DNA of 59,775 bases from Sergeia podlipaevii (taxonomy: Eukaryota > Euglenozoa > Kinetoplastea > Trypanosomatida > Trypanosomatidae): contig JASANZ010002164.1 of the NCBI GenBank assembly GCA_030849805.1, positions 1-59,775 on the forward strand, written 5' to 3'. A program made the translations under genes and the position numbers. This document shows positions 19,879 to 28,823 of the stretch, piece after piece; within the stretch, counting starts at the first letter, position 1, and each line of letters begins with the position of its first letter. Below the pieces are notes generated by a model. That model worked only from the letters and a program-made list of their open reading frames with translations, was not told the origin of the DNA and made no database searches.

Positions 19879-20113
19879 GCCGGTGGTCCTGGGCTCTGGG
19901 TCCTGGGTCCTGGGTCCAGGGGTCCTGTGGCTCTGGGTTCTGGGCGGGTGGTCCTGGGTCCTGGGTCCTGCGGTCCTGGGTCCTGCGGTCCTGGGGTCCT
20001 GTGGTTCTGGGTTCTGGGCGGGTGGTCCTGGGTCCTGCGGTCCTGGGTCCTGTGGCTCTGGGTCCTGTGGTCCTGGGTCGGGTGGTCCTGTGGTCCTGTG
20101 GTCCTGTGGTCAT
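19879..20113 (+). repeat. G-rich degenerate tandem repeat (GGTCCTG family)
   Basis: Seven- to eight-base units close to GGTCCTG(T/C/G) are repeated across the region. A higher-order unit beginning GGTCCTGTGG(C/T)TCTGGG starts at 19921, 19995 and 20046; the first two are 74 bp apart. The stretch 19919-20111 has no A at all (193 bases). All three + frames and one reverse frame are free of stops over most of it, which follows from the missing A and the repeat structure and is not evidence of coding. GGG tracts spaced by four bases at 19891-19922 fit the canonical G-quadruplex pattern. Confidence 0.9.
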
Positions 20114-22037
20114 GCGGCGCGTGGTTTTGCGGTTAGGGGGTTGGTTTGGCGGCTTGTGGCGATGGCGCTGGTCGGAAGGTATGTGGATGTGTCGTGGGAA
20201 GTCTGTAAAGGTTATTGGGGGGGGGTGTTTTATTGATATGTAGAGGTTTCCTTTATCTTTGAGATGGGATTCTTTTTGTAAATGGCTTTTGTTCGTTTGG
20301 TGGCGAGTGATGCGGGGGGGGGGGTGCTTGGCGCTTTAGAGGTTGTCATGGTGTGTTTTGTGTGTGTGTGAGTTTGTTTCACCGGTGTTTGTATGGGTAT
20401 GAGTTATGAATGAAGACGAGGAGAGGTGAAGGGGATTTTTCTCCGGGTGGGTGTAGAGTTTGATTTCTTTCGTGCATTGCTTTGGGGTTTCTTAAAGCTG
20501 ATTTTAAGCTTCTTGCTCATACTTTTTGGGTCGGGTTCTGCCTTCTTTGTTTAACAGTTTTGCGAAAATGTTTACAGTATTTTATCCACCCAGTTCTCGC
20601 TTCGATCTTTACAGTTGAATTCTTTATGTGTAGAAGGGGTTGGGTATTTCCTCGGGCTTCGAAAGATCATGTAAAGTGGAACTATATATACTCAAGCAAA
20701 CAGAAAAGTAAAGGATGTACAATAAGATATTTGTACGTTTTGGGGGCGTGGGATTCGCCCTTTCATGCTAGGTGCTTTGATGACTTAGATGTTTACACCG
20801 AACGTGTCTCTTTTTCTTCTTCGCTCTTTACTTATTCTATTACATTGTTTGTGTTTTGCTGGCTGTTGGTGTCTTGGTTGTGAATAGTTATATACACTCG
20901 TGTGGTTGATGGGGATTTGGCGATATCTTTGCACAAAGGGGCGATGTGATGTGTGATGAATAGGTAAGCGTATAATTGTTAAAGGCATTTTACGATAGTT
21001 TGCACTGGTGGGAGCCACCTATTTAGAGTTGGGTATATTATTTTGTGTTTTGTTTGTTCAAGATGAGGAAATATATATATATATGTATATACAGTTTGCA
21101 TTGTTGTGATGTGAGATGCATTTTGGAAGGTCACTTTGATTGTTTTGTTTGCAATGATGTATTATTTGATTATGAAGTTTTTATATTATCTTGAATAATT
21201 GGTCAATTCGCTCACTTTTTCTTTTGTACATACTTTTTTTTCTTTTTGTAGCTGATAGGTGTTTTTTTTTTCTTGTCATTGCTGAGAATTCTTTTCTCTG
21301 ATTCAAGTATGCAATGTACTTCTCTATTTTTAACTTAAGCAAGCATTAGTAAATCACTTTATCTTTGATATTTTTTATATCAACAAATATAAAAATAATA
21401 ATTGTTGTAATCAGTTGTTTCTCATTAGCATGAGCAGAGGTTCTCCAAGCTGTTTTGCGTGCTGCATGAGGCATTCTGTACCTTTTTTTTTTGATTCCAT
21501 TAAATTTTCAATGTTTCTTCTTTATTAAGTGGGGTTGTTACAATGCTTGCTGCTGTGCTCGTAGTGAGCAGGAGAGAAAAAATGATTGGTTACACGTATG
21601 TTTTCGTTTACAAGAGAAAGCACAAATTTTAAGAAAAATTTGCGTTTTGTTTTGTTTGGCGCTGTTTCTGCCTTTTATTCAATATTTTTATGAAATTTGT
21701 TATTAAAGTTTTGGCTTGTGTGGCGTTAGACTGTTTGCTTAAAAGAGGGAAAAGCGATTGGAGTTGTATTTGTGCTGACTTAAGCGTTTTCGTGTTTTTA
21801 AGCGGACGCTAACACAATTGTGTTCGGACAATAACTTCAGTATTTACTTTTGTGTCTTCGCAGGAATTTTTTTGTCCTTAAAAATTTTTACTTTTGACAT
21901 ATTGAAACTTAAATGCATTTAGCTGAGGGCGATTGCTTGTGTATTATTTTTCATGTTTTTGTTTTGCCTGCTTTCGTCAAAATTTTCGCTTTATTTTATT
22001 CCTTTTTGGATTTTCTTTTTTAATCAATAGAGAAAGG
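20114..22037 (+). promoter_or_regulatory. GT-rich region, candidate RNA polymerase II start region
   Basis: Gene-free. The + strand is GT-rich: 20161-20400 contains 94 G and 20 C by my count. It carries runs of nine G (20217-20225) and eleven G (20314-20324). GT-rich DNA and G-runs are associated with RNA polymerase II start regions in Trypanosoma brucei. After about 21050 the region becomes AT-rich. The last 50 nt hold the splice signal of the EFHC1 gene (tract 21983-22021, AG 22029-22030). A frame at 20626-20883 starts with ATG but has no recognisable features and is not called. The promoter role is inference. Confidence 0.45.
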
Positions 22038-24383
22038 ATGAAGAACAGTGTTGTTCGTACTCAACCCGGAAAGGCGTATGCTCATTTGCCAAAAGATGAG
22101 AATCGCCCCTTAGCCATTGGCGCCAATTTTCATGACGACCCTCTTAGTAGGAATACGCAGCGCAAGAGCCACAACCTTCTGTTAGATTCAAAGGTGAACC
22201 ATGCACCACATACAGAGTACATCTACAATGGTGGCACTCGTTCGCATCAAAATGCTGCGTCTGTTGGGCGGTATTCCGCAACACAAAGTGGTGCAGATGA
22301 TTCAGACGATGCTGACGTGTGGGATGGCTGGTTCTCTGAAGAACTTTCTGAAGAAGATAAGAAGGAGTTTGTCGTGCGAATGTTGGGATATTTCCGCGAA
22401 AAAGTTCCAGAGAGCCCCTTGGAGGAGGAGCGAGTAAGAAAGGTGTGCATAAAGTATTTTGTCAAGGATGATAGCATTGCCATTGTTGAGCCAAAGGTTG
22501 AGAACAGCGGCATCGAGCAGACTGGAATTCTTTCGCGTCGTCGTGTTCCGAAAGATGGTGGAGACGCCAGCGACCTGGTACTTCTGAGTGATTTTGAAAT
22601 TGGTAATTCCATTTCCATTTTTTGTCAGACATATCATATTTTGGATATGGATGCGCGCAGTCGGCGTTATTTTTATGAGGTACTGGGCCAAGAAGTTCCG
22701 ACTGGGATTCTCCTTCCGCAAGATGCCTTTAGCACGCGAAGGATGCAGAAGGGCCTGCCTAACACACGGATGATGACAGCAGATGACATGGATGCAAAGC
22801 GAGTGGCAGAACAACAACTGACTGGCATTTACACGAAGCACTCGAATGAAGATATTGCTATTGCACAACAGTTTCTCAAGAATAAGATCAACGAGCATCT
22901 CGCTTTCCTTGCTTTATGGGATGACCGTGGAAGCATTAGCGGTGATGCCCATCTTTGTGTTATCCGTTTATTTCTTGAGAATTTTTCGATTGAAATTGCG
23001 GAAAAGCAAGCAGAGAACTCTGGCCGCATGACTGGGCCAATTCTTTTGAGCCGCCAGCGTGTTCTCAGGCCAGGTACTGTGCTGGAAAAGAGCAGATACC
23101 AGCAGCACACTTATGGGAAGTTGATGAAGACGGATTATCTATGCCCTGAAGATTTTCAAATTGGCGAAACGTACAATATTTTTGGGAAGCCGTTTTTTAT
23201 TTACGATGCAGACCAACATACGCGTGAGTACATGAAGGCTAATTGCAACATTGAGCTTAAGCCAGCAGTGGATACTTCTCCTTTTCTGCATAGCGACTCG
23301 AAGACCGTTATGTTTCACGTTCCACCACCGAACGGATTTGGAAGTGAAAAGGAACGTCGCGACAATTGGCTGGCGTTGGTGGGCAAGACTGCCAGACTGG
23401 ATCAAGATAAAATTCGGAAGGAAACGGGACGTATCATGAACTTTTCTGCGCGACTTGCGAAGCCACTGGTAAAGGGTGATGAGGAGCGCGAATTTATTAT
23501 TACGTTTTACCGTGAAACAGACGAACTTGAAATAAATGAGAAGCCTCGCCGCAACTCTGGGTTTTTGGGCGGTCGTTTTCTGCTCAAAGGAAAGCACCGC
23601 AAGCAACTGCCTAACGGAACAACGGTGCTTTTTCAGCCTAGTGACTTTGTTGTTGGTCAGGAGGTTGTTATTTTTGAACGTCCATTTATTCTATTGGATA
23701 TGGATCTGGGAACGAAGCGAATTTTGGAGGGAAGTGATAATCCTACAACTGATGACAAGATCAAATATCTGGTGGTCTTGCTCAAGCAACAAATCAACCT
23801 TCGTTTTACACGAGCCAATGAGGCGTACCTGGCACTTGCTCCAAATGGCACTCTCGGATTTAAGCAAGTAAAGGAGTTTCTACGTTCTTCCAGCTGTGAT
23901 ATTTCTGACGAGGAAGCACTGCTGATTGTGCAGAACATTTCCCCCGGAACCAACGGCGTTATTTCTTTTGATGATTTTCTTGTTATTCTCAATGCGTCCG
24001 CAGAAAGCATGGATGAGGCTTCCATGTCTGCACGCTCCGTGAAAAACGTGAATATGGCGGTAGATCAAGCGATGAAGACCAATGCAGATAGCTCTGAGGA
24101 TAGGCAGAGACGCCGTGAGCTGCAATTGCTTTTGCAGCACAAGCTCATTCAGCGCAAGGGCACGACGAACGAGCAGTTTCGGTTGCTTGGCGGACACAGT
24201 GCCAACGCACGCATGCATCGTGATGCATTTCGCCGCTCACTTGACGAGCTTTTGCACATCAACATGGGCAAGAAGGACGAGGATATGATGGTATCAATGC
24301 TTTTTGATGGAAAAGAGGACGAAAACGGAGAGATCGCGTTTAAGCAGTTCCAAGAATTTGTTGATTCAACGGTTCCTGTATAG
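22038..24383 (+). CDS. EFHC1: EFHC1/Rib72-like DM10 and EF-hand flagellar protein
   Basis: 781 residues. Three DM10 domains lie at about 120-212, 285-402 and 465-563. Each carries an acidic strand followed by the 'ENSG' or 'RNSG' and 'DFxxG' elements (for example PKVENSG, then LSDFEIGNSISIF). EF-hand-like segments follow near 598-652 and 750-775. Three DM10 domains plus C-terminal EF-hand is the layout of EFHC1 and Chlamydomonas Rib72, inner-junction and microtubule-lumen proteins of the axoneme. The frame is open upstream to a TTG, but that part encodes only the T-rich splice tract; the acceptor AG at 22029-22030 gives a 7-nt 5' UTR. The gene appears more AT-rich than its neighbours. Confidence 0.9.
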   Translation: MKNSVVRTQPGKAYAHLPKDENRPLAIGANFHDDPLSRNTQRKSHNLLLDSKVNHAPHTEYIYNGGTRSHQNAASVGRYSATQSGADDSDDADVWDGWFSEELSEEDKKEFVVRMLGYFREKVPESPLEEERVRKVCIKYFVKDDSIAIVEPKVENSGIEQTGILSRRRVPKDGGDASDLVLLSDFEIGNSISIFCQTYHILDMDARSRRYFYEVLGQEVPTGILLPQDAFSTRRMQKGLPNTRMMTADDMDAKRVAEQQLTGIYTKHSNEDIAIAQQFLKNKINEHLAFLALWDDRGSISGDAHLCVIRLFLENFSIEIAEKQAENSGRMTGPILLSRQRVLRPGTVLEKSRYQQHTYGKLMKTDYLCPEDFQIGETYNIFGKPFFIYDADQHTREYMKANCNIELKPAVDTSPFLHSDSKTVMFHVPPPNGFGSEKERRDNWLALVGKTARLDQDKIRKETGRIMNFSARLAKPLVKGDEEREFIITFYRETDELEINEKPRRNSGFLGGRFLLKGKHRKQLPNGTTVLFQPSDFVVGQEVVIFERPFILLDMDLGTKRILEGSDNPTTDDKIKYLVVLLKQQINLRFTRANEAYLALAPNGTLGFKQVKEFLRSSSCDISDEEALLIVQNISPGTNGVISFDDFLVILNASAESMDEASMSARSVKNVNMAVDQAMKTNADSSEDRQRRRELQLLLQHKLIQRKGTTNEQFRLLGGHSANARMHRDAFRRSLDELLHINMGKKDEDMMVSMLFDGKEDENGEIAFKQFQEFVDSTVPV

Positions 24384-24829
24384 GATAATCTCAGTTTGCT
24401 TCTTCTCCCTTTCTTCTTTACGTGCTCCTTCTTTTCAATGTACTATGTTGAGAATATGAAACCTGTGGTTGGAGTGGCGTCACAGCCGCTCGATGTACTT
24501 ATAGATAGAAAAGAATATATATACATGTTTTTATTTTTATCATCACCTTATGCTTTGCATATGGTATGCAAACATGAATGCCTTCATTTTCTGCGCCGAT
24601 TTTTATCCTACTCATCGTGTTTGGAGACACTTGAGAAGGTGACTTTTTCTTTGGTAGGCATATTAGTCGTTATTATTTTCCTTTTTTTACGTGCCTAATT
24701 GCTTCAGCTAATCAATCTATCGTCTTCAACTTTCCCCCTAACATTGATCTTTCTTTTGTTCCTTTTTCTCAAAATATTAGGTAAACATTTTAAGAAAGAT
24801 CAAGGCATCTTCTCAGAAAAAGATAGGAT
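24384..24829 (+). other. intergenic region
   Basis: T-rich untranslated region with the mtRF1 splice signal at its end. An open frame at 24396-24698 is T-rich low complexity and is not believed. Confidence 0.55.
24731..24780 (+). promoter_or_regulatory. trans-splice acceptor of the mtRF1 gene
   Basis: A T/C tract at 24731-24770 precedes the first AG at 24779-24780, 49 nt before the ATG. The site is inferred. Confidence 0.55.
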
Positions 24830-26194
24830 ATGCGGCCATTGTTTTGGAATACGTCGCGGTTGCTTTTTGGCACAGGCAGCACTCAAGGAGGTGTAAAGAA
24901 GGTAGTTGTCGCAAAGATCGATTATGACCGGTGGGCAGTCAAAGAAGGCACACGTGCGCTTCTTGCCTCTGCTCACCATCCTCTGGTACTAGAGTATTTT
25001 GTACGTCTCAATGACAAACGTGTTGCATTGGAGAAATGGATGGAAAGCAGCACCAACAGCAGCAGTGTAACGGCTCTCACAAACAAAATAGACAGTAGCC
25101 CATTCAATCATGTGCAATGGAATGTTATATATAGAGATGAACTGGACGTAGCTGAAAAGATGAGTGGCTTGCTGCGACAACTGGATGAAAATGTGACGCT
25201 GCGGGATCAGCTAGCGGCCAAACAGGACGCAACCACAAACGACAAGGAGCTGCTAGAAATTGTGAAGGAGGAAATAGCGGATCTGGTGTCGCAGGTTACG
25301 TCTCTCAATGACGAGGTGGATCCTGTCATGGAGAAGCGTCTAAACTCAGAGGATATTGTTGGATCTTCGAGTAATACGTGGACCATCACTGTTTCTGGAA
25401 AAGCTGGAGGTGAGGAGGCGAGCTTGTTTGCTGCTGAGTTAGCTGAGATGTTTAGGGTGTACGCGACAGAGTTTCGGGATCTAAAAGTTCAAATCATCCC
25501 GAGTGGAGGGTCTTCCGCTAGTGGCGACGCCGCCGACGAGTCCATAGCAGCAGGTACTATCGGGGAAAACAAATTTCGGGTCATTGGTGTGAATGTCTAC
25601 AGATTTTTTCATCATGAAATTGGCGTACACAAAGTGCAACGCGTGCCAGTGGCGGATTCCGCAGGAAAAATGCAAACTTCTACCGCTGTATTTACCATGA
25701 TGCCCGAGCTGAACCCCGTTTCTGTTGATGTGCACGAGAGCGACTGCAAAATTGACTTTGTGCGTGGCTCAGGGCCTGGCGGCCAAGGTATGCAGAGTAG
25801 TTCGAACTGTGTGGTGCTGACTCACAAGCCGTCTGGCATCTCTGTCAAGTGCCATCAATCGCGGTCAGCTCTTGGGAATAAGGAGCTAGCGCTGCAGATG
25901 GTGGCACAACAAATTCTTTCTGAGCGCGTGAAGGATCAAAAATCGTCGCTTTATGAGGCGTGGAAAAATCAATGGAGCAGCGGCGAGCGATCTGATAAGA
26001 TGAGAACGTACAACTATCCACAAAACCGGGTGACCGACCATCGCATTGGAAAAGATTTCCCACTACAGGCGTTTATGGAACGCGGCTTTGGGCTGAAGCA
26101 GCTCCACGATGAACTTAACAGCATCAATGACCAACAACAGTTGAGTATTGTGCTTCTGAAGCACATTGATGGGGACTTTGGAAGCACAGTATAA
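24830..26194 (+). CDS. mtRF1: mitochondrial class I release factor, RF1 type
   Basis: 454 residues. A short basic and aromatic N-terminus (MRPLFWNTSRLLFG) suits mitochondrial import. The family landmarks are present: HKVQRVP near 267-273 and the catalytic GGQ at 317-319 in GSGPGGQ, followed by the C-terminal helices. Release factors recognise stop codons and use the GGQ glutamine to hydrolyse peptidyl-tRNA. In trypanosomatid mitochondria UGA encodes Trp, so a factor for UAA and UAG is expected, which fits RF1. Two oddities: the tripeptide at 273-275 is PVA where bacterial RF1 has PxT, and the residues after GGQ (GMQSSSN) differ from the common HVNTTDS. An insertion near residues 62-80 is Ser/Thr/Asn-rich. 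Confidence 0.92.
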   Translation: MRPLFWNTSRLLFGTGSTQGGVKKVVVAKIDYDRWAVKEGTRALLASAHHPLVLEYFVRLNDKRVALEKWMESSTNSSSVTALTNKIDSSPFNHVQWNVIYRDELDVAEKMSGLLRQLDENVTLRDQLAAKQDATTNDKELLEIVKEEIADLVSQVTSLNDEVDPVMEKRLNSEDIVGSSSNTWTITVSGKAGGEEASLFAAELAEMFRVYATEFRDLKVQIIPSGGSSASGDAADESIAAGTIGENKFRVIGVNVYRFFHHEIGVHKVQRVPVADSAGKMQTSTAVFTMMPELNPVSVDVHESDCKIDFVRGSGPGGQGMQSSSNCVVLTHKPSGISVKCHQSRSALGNKELALQMVAQQILSERVKDQKSSLYEAWKNQWSSGERSDKMRTYNYPQNRVTDHRIGKDFPLQAFMERGFGLKQLHDELNSINDQQQLSIVLLKHIDGDFGSTV

Positions 26195-26560
26195 AGAACA
26201 TGTCTACGCACTGGGAGTGAACGCTGAATAGCGTGCTTGACTGACGTCACTCTCTGGTACGTAGCCTCAACTTCACAGAGAAAAGAATATACAAAAATCA
26301 ACACATGCAACAATGACGCGGAAGGAAGAGCGAAAGATAATGTGTAGGAATATGTCTGCAGTAGAATGCTAGGCTACTGCAATAGTACGGAGAGCCTCGG
26401 GACAGAAACAGGCGGCTAGGCATTCTAACTTGCGCAGTTACGTATTCCCTTTTTTTTTTCATTTCTCCGCAATAATTTTTTCAATAAAAAATATGCTATT
26501 GCTTTTACTGTAGAGCATATCGTTTAAAACAGCAAAAACAAAAATACAAAGTAGGCTAGC
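26195..26560 (+). other. intergenic region
   Basis: Untranslated region with the acceptor of the next gene in its second half. Nothing else was seen. Confidence 0.55.
26449..26513 (+). promoter_or_regulatory. trans-splice acceptor of the membrane methyltransferase-like gene
   Basis: A T-rich tract at 26449-26468 and a second at 26475-26481 precede the first AG at 26512-26513, leaving a 47-nt 5' UTR. The site is inferred. Confidence 0.5.
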
Positions 26561-27355
26561 ATGTCAACTGCTGCTCAAAAAACTGACCAGCCCGAGCAAA
26601 CACCAGCAGAGGCGACGAGCTCGACGAAGCTGCCATGGCTTGTGCGGCAATGGCTGCGTGTCATTGACACGCTCACATCAACGTTTCTTGGAGGCCCAAA
26701 GTGCATCAAATTTGCACACGTGGTGAACTTTCAGAAGGGCTGCACGCTTCTTGTGTGTATTGGAATGATGCGGAAGGCGCAAAACTTCACACCAACGGCA
26801 ACGGTCTATACTGCTCTCCATGGGGGCTATGGTATCTGTTGGCTGCTGAAAGATCTCATCTTCCCCGATCCTAAGTGGGAGACTAAAATGACCGTTGGCA
26901 GTGCGGTAAGCGTGGTTGCTACTGTGCTCGCACCCTATTGGGGAATTGCTTACAACGCCATCATGGGTCGCTCAGAGCGCTCGAATGTTGCCTTATGCGC
27001 TGCCACTATTGTCTATTCAGTGGGCCTCTTTTTGATGACAGGCGCAGACGCTCAGAAGTACTTTGTGCTGAAGAGGGCGAAGGGGCTCATAACAGACGGC
27101 TTTTTTGCTCGTGTGCGTCACCCCAATTATCTGGGAGAAATGATGATTTACGGGTCATTTGCGTACGTTTCTGGCCATGCTAGCTCGTGGTTGGTGCTGA
27201 GCTGTGTGTGGACTGGTGTCTTCCTGCCATATATGCTGCGCAAAGAGGCCAACATGAGTCGGCACAGTGGGTGGGCAGCCTACAAGGCACAGAGTGGTTT
27301 TCTTCTTCCGCGCCTTTTGCCCGTTCGGGCGTCAGCACCCGTAACGAAGGAATGA
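26561..27355 (+). CDS. membrane protein of the ICMT/steroid-reductase-like superfamily
   Basis: 264 residues with several hydrophobic segments (about 60-75, 85-100, 112-130, 143-160, 195-225). The C-terminal motif GLITDGFFARVRHPNYLGE (RHPNYLGE at 186-193) is the hallmark shared by isoprenylcysteine carboxyl methyltransferases, phospholipid methyltransferases and DUF1295 steroid-reductase-like proteins. In these enzymes it binds SAM or NAD(P)H at the membrane face. The closing segment (GWAAYKAQSGFLLP) is also typical. I cannot tell from the sequence whether it is a methyltransferase or a reductase. The start is the first ATG after the acceptor. Confidence 0.75.
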   Translation: MSTAAQKTDQPEQTPAEATSSTKLPWLVRQWLRVIDTLTSTFLGGPKCIKFAHVVNFQKGCTLLVCIGMMRKAQNFTPTATVYTALHGGYGICWLLKDLIFPDPKWETKMTVGSAVSVVATVLAPYWGIAYNAIMGRSERSNVALCAATIVYSVGLFLMTGADAQKYFVLKRAKGLITDGFFARVRHPNYLGEMMIYGSFAYVSGHASSWLVLSCVWTGVFLPYMLRKEANMSRHSGWAAYKAQSGFLLPRLLPVRASAPVTKE

Positions 27356-27663
27356 GGAATGTGTGAATGTGGTCCTATCACATTTCTTTTTCTTCGAATC
27401 AAAAGTACTTGAAATTATCATTGCCTTTTTGTTTGTTTTGGAGGAACACGATGCATACGTGCAAGCTGCCATGTTATGCTTAATGCCCAATTTCTCATTT
27501 TGTGCAAGCTTTTTCCCTTCCCCTGTCATTTTTTTTTCTTTTTGCTAGTTTTACCTCTTTGAAAAAGCAATAGCACAAAAAGGACACCCCAGGAACATTC
27601 ACACTCGTGAATATACATACCCGAAGCGGCTATCCACCATATATACATTTATTGTGCTTAAGT
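27356..27663 (+). other. intergenic region
   Basis: Short untranslated region carrying the acceptor of the next small gene. Nothing else was seen. Confidence 0.55.
27510..27548 (+). promoter_or_regulatory. trans-splice acceptor of the tail-anchored protein gene
   Basis: A strong T/C tract at 27510-27543 precedes AG 27547-27548. The following ATG at 27664 is in the frame of the 84-residue protein. The site supports that this small frame is a real gene. Confidence 0.55.
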
Positions 27664-27918
27664 ATGACCGGCACAACAACCACCTCACGCAAACAGCGTA
27701 ACCACCCCCCTCCGGACACCTCAAAGACGTACGACACGGTGCAGCATGTGCAGGCGCAGAAGAAAAACCCCATTGTGCGCTGGTTGGATCGAATGGGAAC
27801 GGAGGTTGCGTTTGGCCAATTGCAGCCCTCTGAGAAGGTTGTCACGTTCATTTTGCTTTTCGTAGTTTCCGCTGTTTTGCTTGGACTCCCTCTGTATGTG
27901 ATCTCAAAACTGTTCTGA
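27664..27918 (+). CDS. small tail-anchored membrane protein
   Basis: 84 residues from the first ATG after the acceptor; the frame is open upstream only to a GTG. The first 55 residues are polar and basic with a Thr-rich start. A single hydrophobic segment at about 60-82 (TFILLFVVSAVLLGLPLYVI) ends almost at the C-terminus, so the protein is probably tail-anchored with its N-terminus in the cytosol. The layout resembles small ER or mitochondrial outer-membrane subunits such as Sec61 beta or TOM components, but I see no family-specific motif. It has its own splice acceptor and a clear spacing to both neighbours, so it is believed to be a real gene. Confidence 0.65.
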   Translation: MTGTTTTSRKQRNHPPPDTSKTYDTVQHVQAQKKNPIVRWLDRMGTEVAFGQLQPSEKVVTFILLFVVSAVLLGLPLYVISKLF

Positions 27919-28823
27919 CAGGGATGGCTATGGGTAGTAGTCAAGACTTTACACGGAAAGGCAGAAAAAGGGTTGCGATGATACTGAAAGGAGGTGGAAG
28001 AAATATATATATGTAACGCTTGTAGCCGATGGGGCATGCCTTTGCCCTGCTTAGAGGGTGGATGCGATACATACATGCATACATACGTGAGTGTGTGTAC
28101 CTTTGTTCCAACCTATATACATAAATTGCTTTGCGCAAACATGCAGTTGTGAGGGCTGATTTGGACAGATACGTGGCATTCGCTAGACACATTTATCATC
28201 GCATTTGTCCCCCCCCTCTTTCTCCTTCCTCTCCTTCTTCGAGGGTTTCTTCTGTAGAAAACAACAGCAACAAAAAAAATTTAGTATCTTACCCCCTTTA
28301 GAAATGGAACATGCCATACTAGCAGCATGCTGACTTGCAATGCCCCTTTGATTGCGGTACTGCATTCTGTTGTACCTTTATGTTAATGCGAAGTTTATCA
28401 AATACTTTCTCGTTCTTTCTCCACATACTTGTTTGTTTTCTTTTTTTTTTTTTTTTTTCCTTTTTTTTGACGATAGAGTGCTGGAAGAGGAAAAAGAATC
28501 CTCTGTGCCACAGTATATATAGGTAGACATTAACCCACATATGAGAGGAATCTTTTTCGTATTGGTTCACATCTATTATTTCTATTGATTGCCGAGGCGT
28601 TCTACTTCTGAGTACCATTTTCTGTCTCCTTCCCCCCTTTTCCATCCTACCCTCACTTCGCTTCGATTTTTTTTTATTCCGACTGTACGCTGTTTCTTTT
28701 TCTTTTTTTTTTTGTGTGCTAATTTACTTTTCCCTTTTCGTTCAGTTTTTTTTTGTTCATTTTGTTGTCACGTCAAATCTTTTTTTATCAGTGTTTCTTG
28801 TTTTTAACGGGTTATATAACGCA
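27919..28823 (+). other. intergenic region
   Basis: A 905-nt untranslated region. It holds a short ACAT-type repeat near 28069-28085, a run of eight C at 28209-28216, long T runs around 28441-28468 and the acceptor at its end. No RNA gene was recognised. Confidence 0.5.
28746..28791 (+). promoter_or_regulatory. trans-splice acceptor of the 245-residue protein gene
   Basis: A T-rich tract precedes AG 28790-28791, 32 nt before the ATG at 28824. An alternative AG lies at 28744-28745 after an even longer tract. Confidence 0.5.

Noticed and set aside
20131..20144. GGTTAGGGGGTTGG, reminiscent of the telomere repeat TTAGGG
   Set aside because: Only one unit matches, within generally GT-rich DNA; it does not support a telomere fusion.
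19859..20243. Overlapping open frames across the G-rich repeat
   Set aside because: Three + frames and one reverse frame are open because the repeat has no A and no stop triplets; none starts with a convincing ATG.
20626..20883. 85-codon ATG frame in the GT-rich region
   Set aside because: No recognisable family, no good acceptor, and a hydrophobic C-terminus produced by T-rich DNA.
21933..22037. N-terminal extension of EFHC1 that looks like a hydrophobic signal
   Set aside because: It begins at TTG and is simply the translated pyrimidine tract; the splice acceptor lies inside it.
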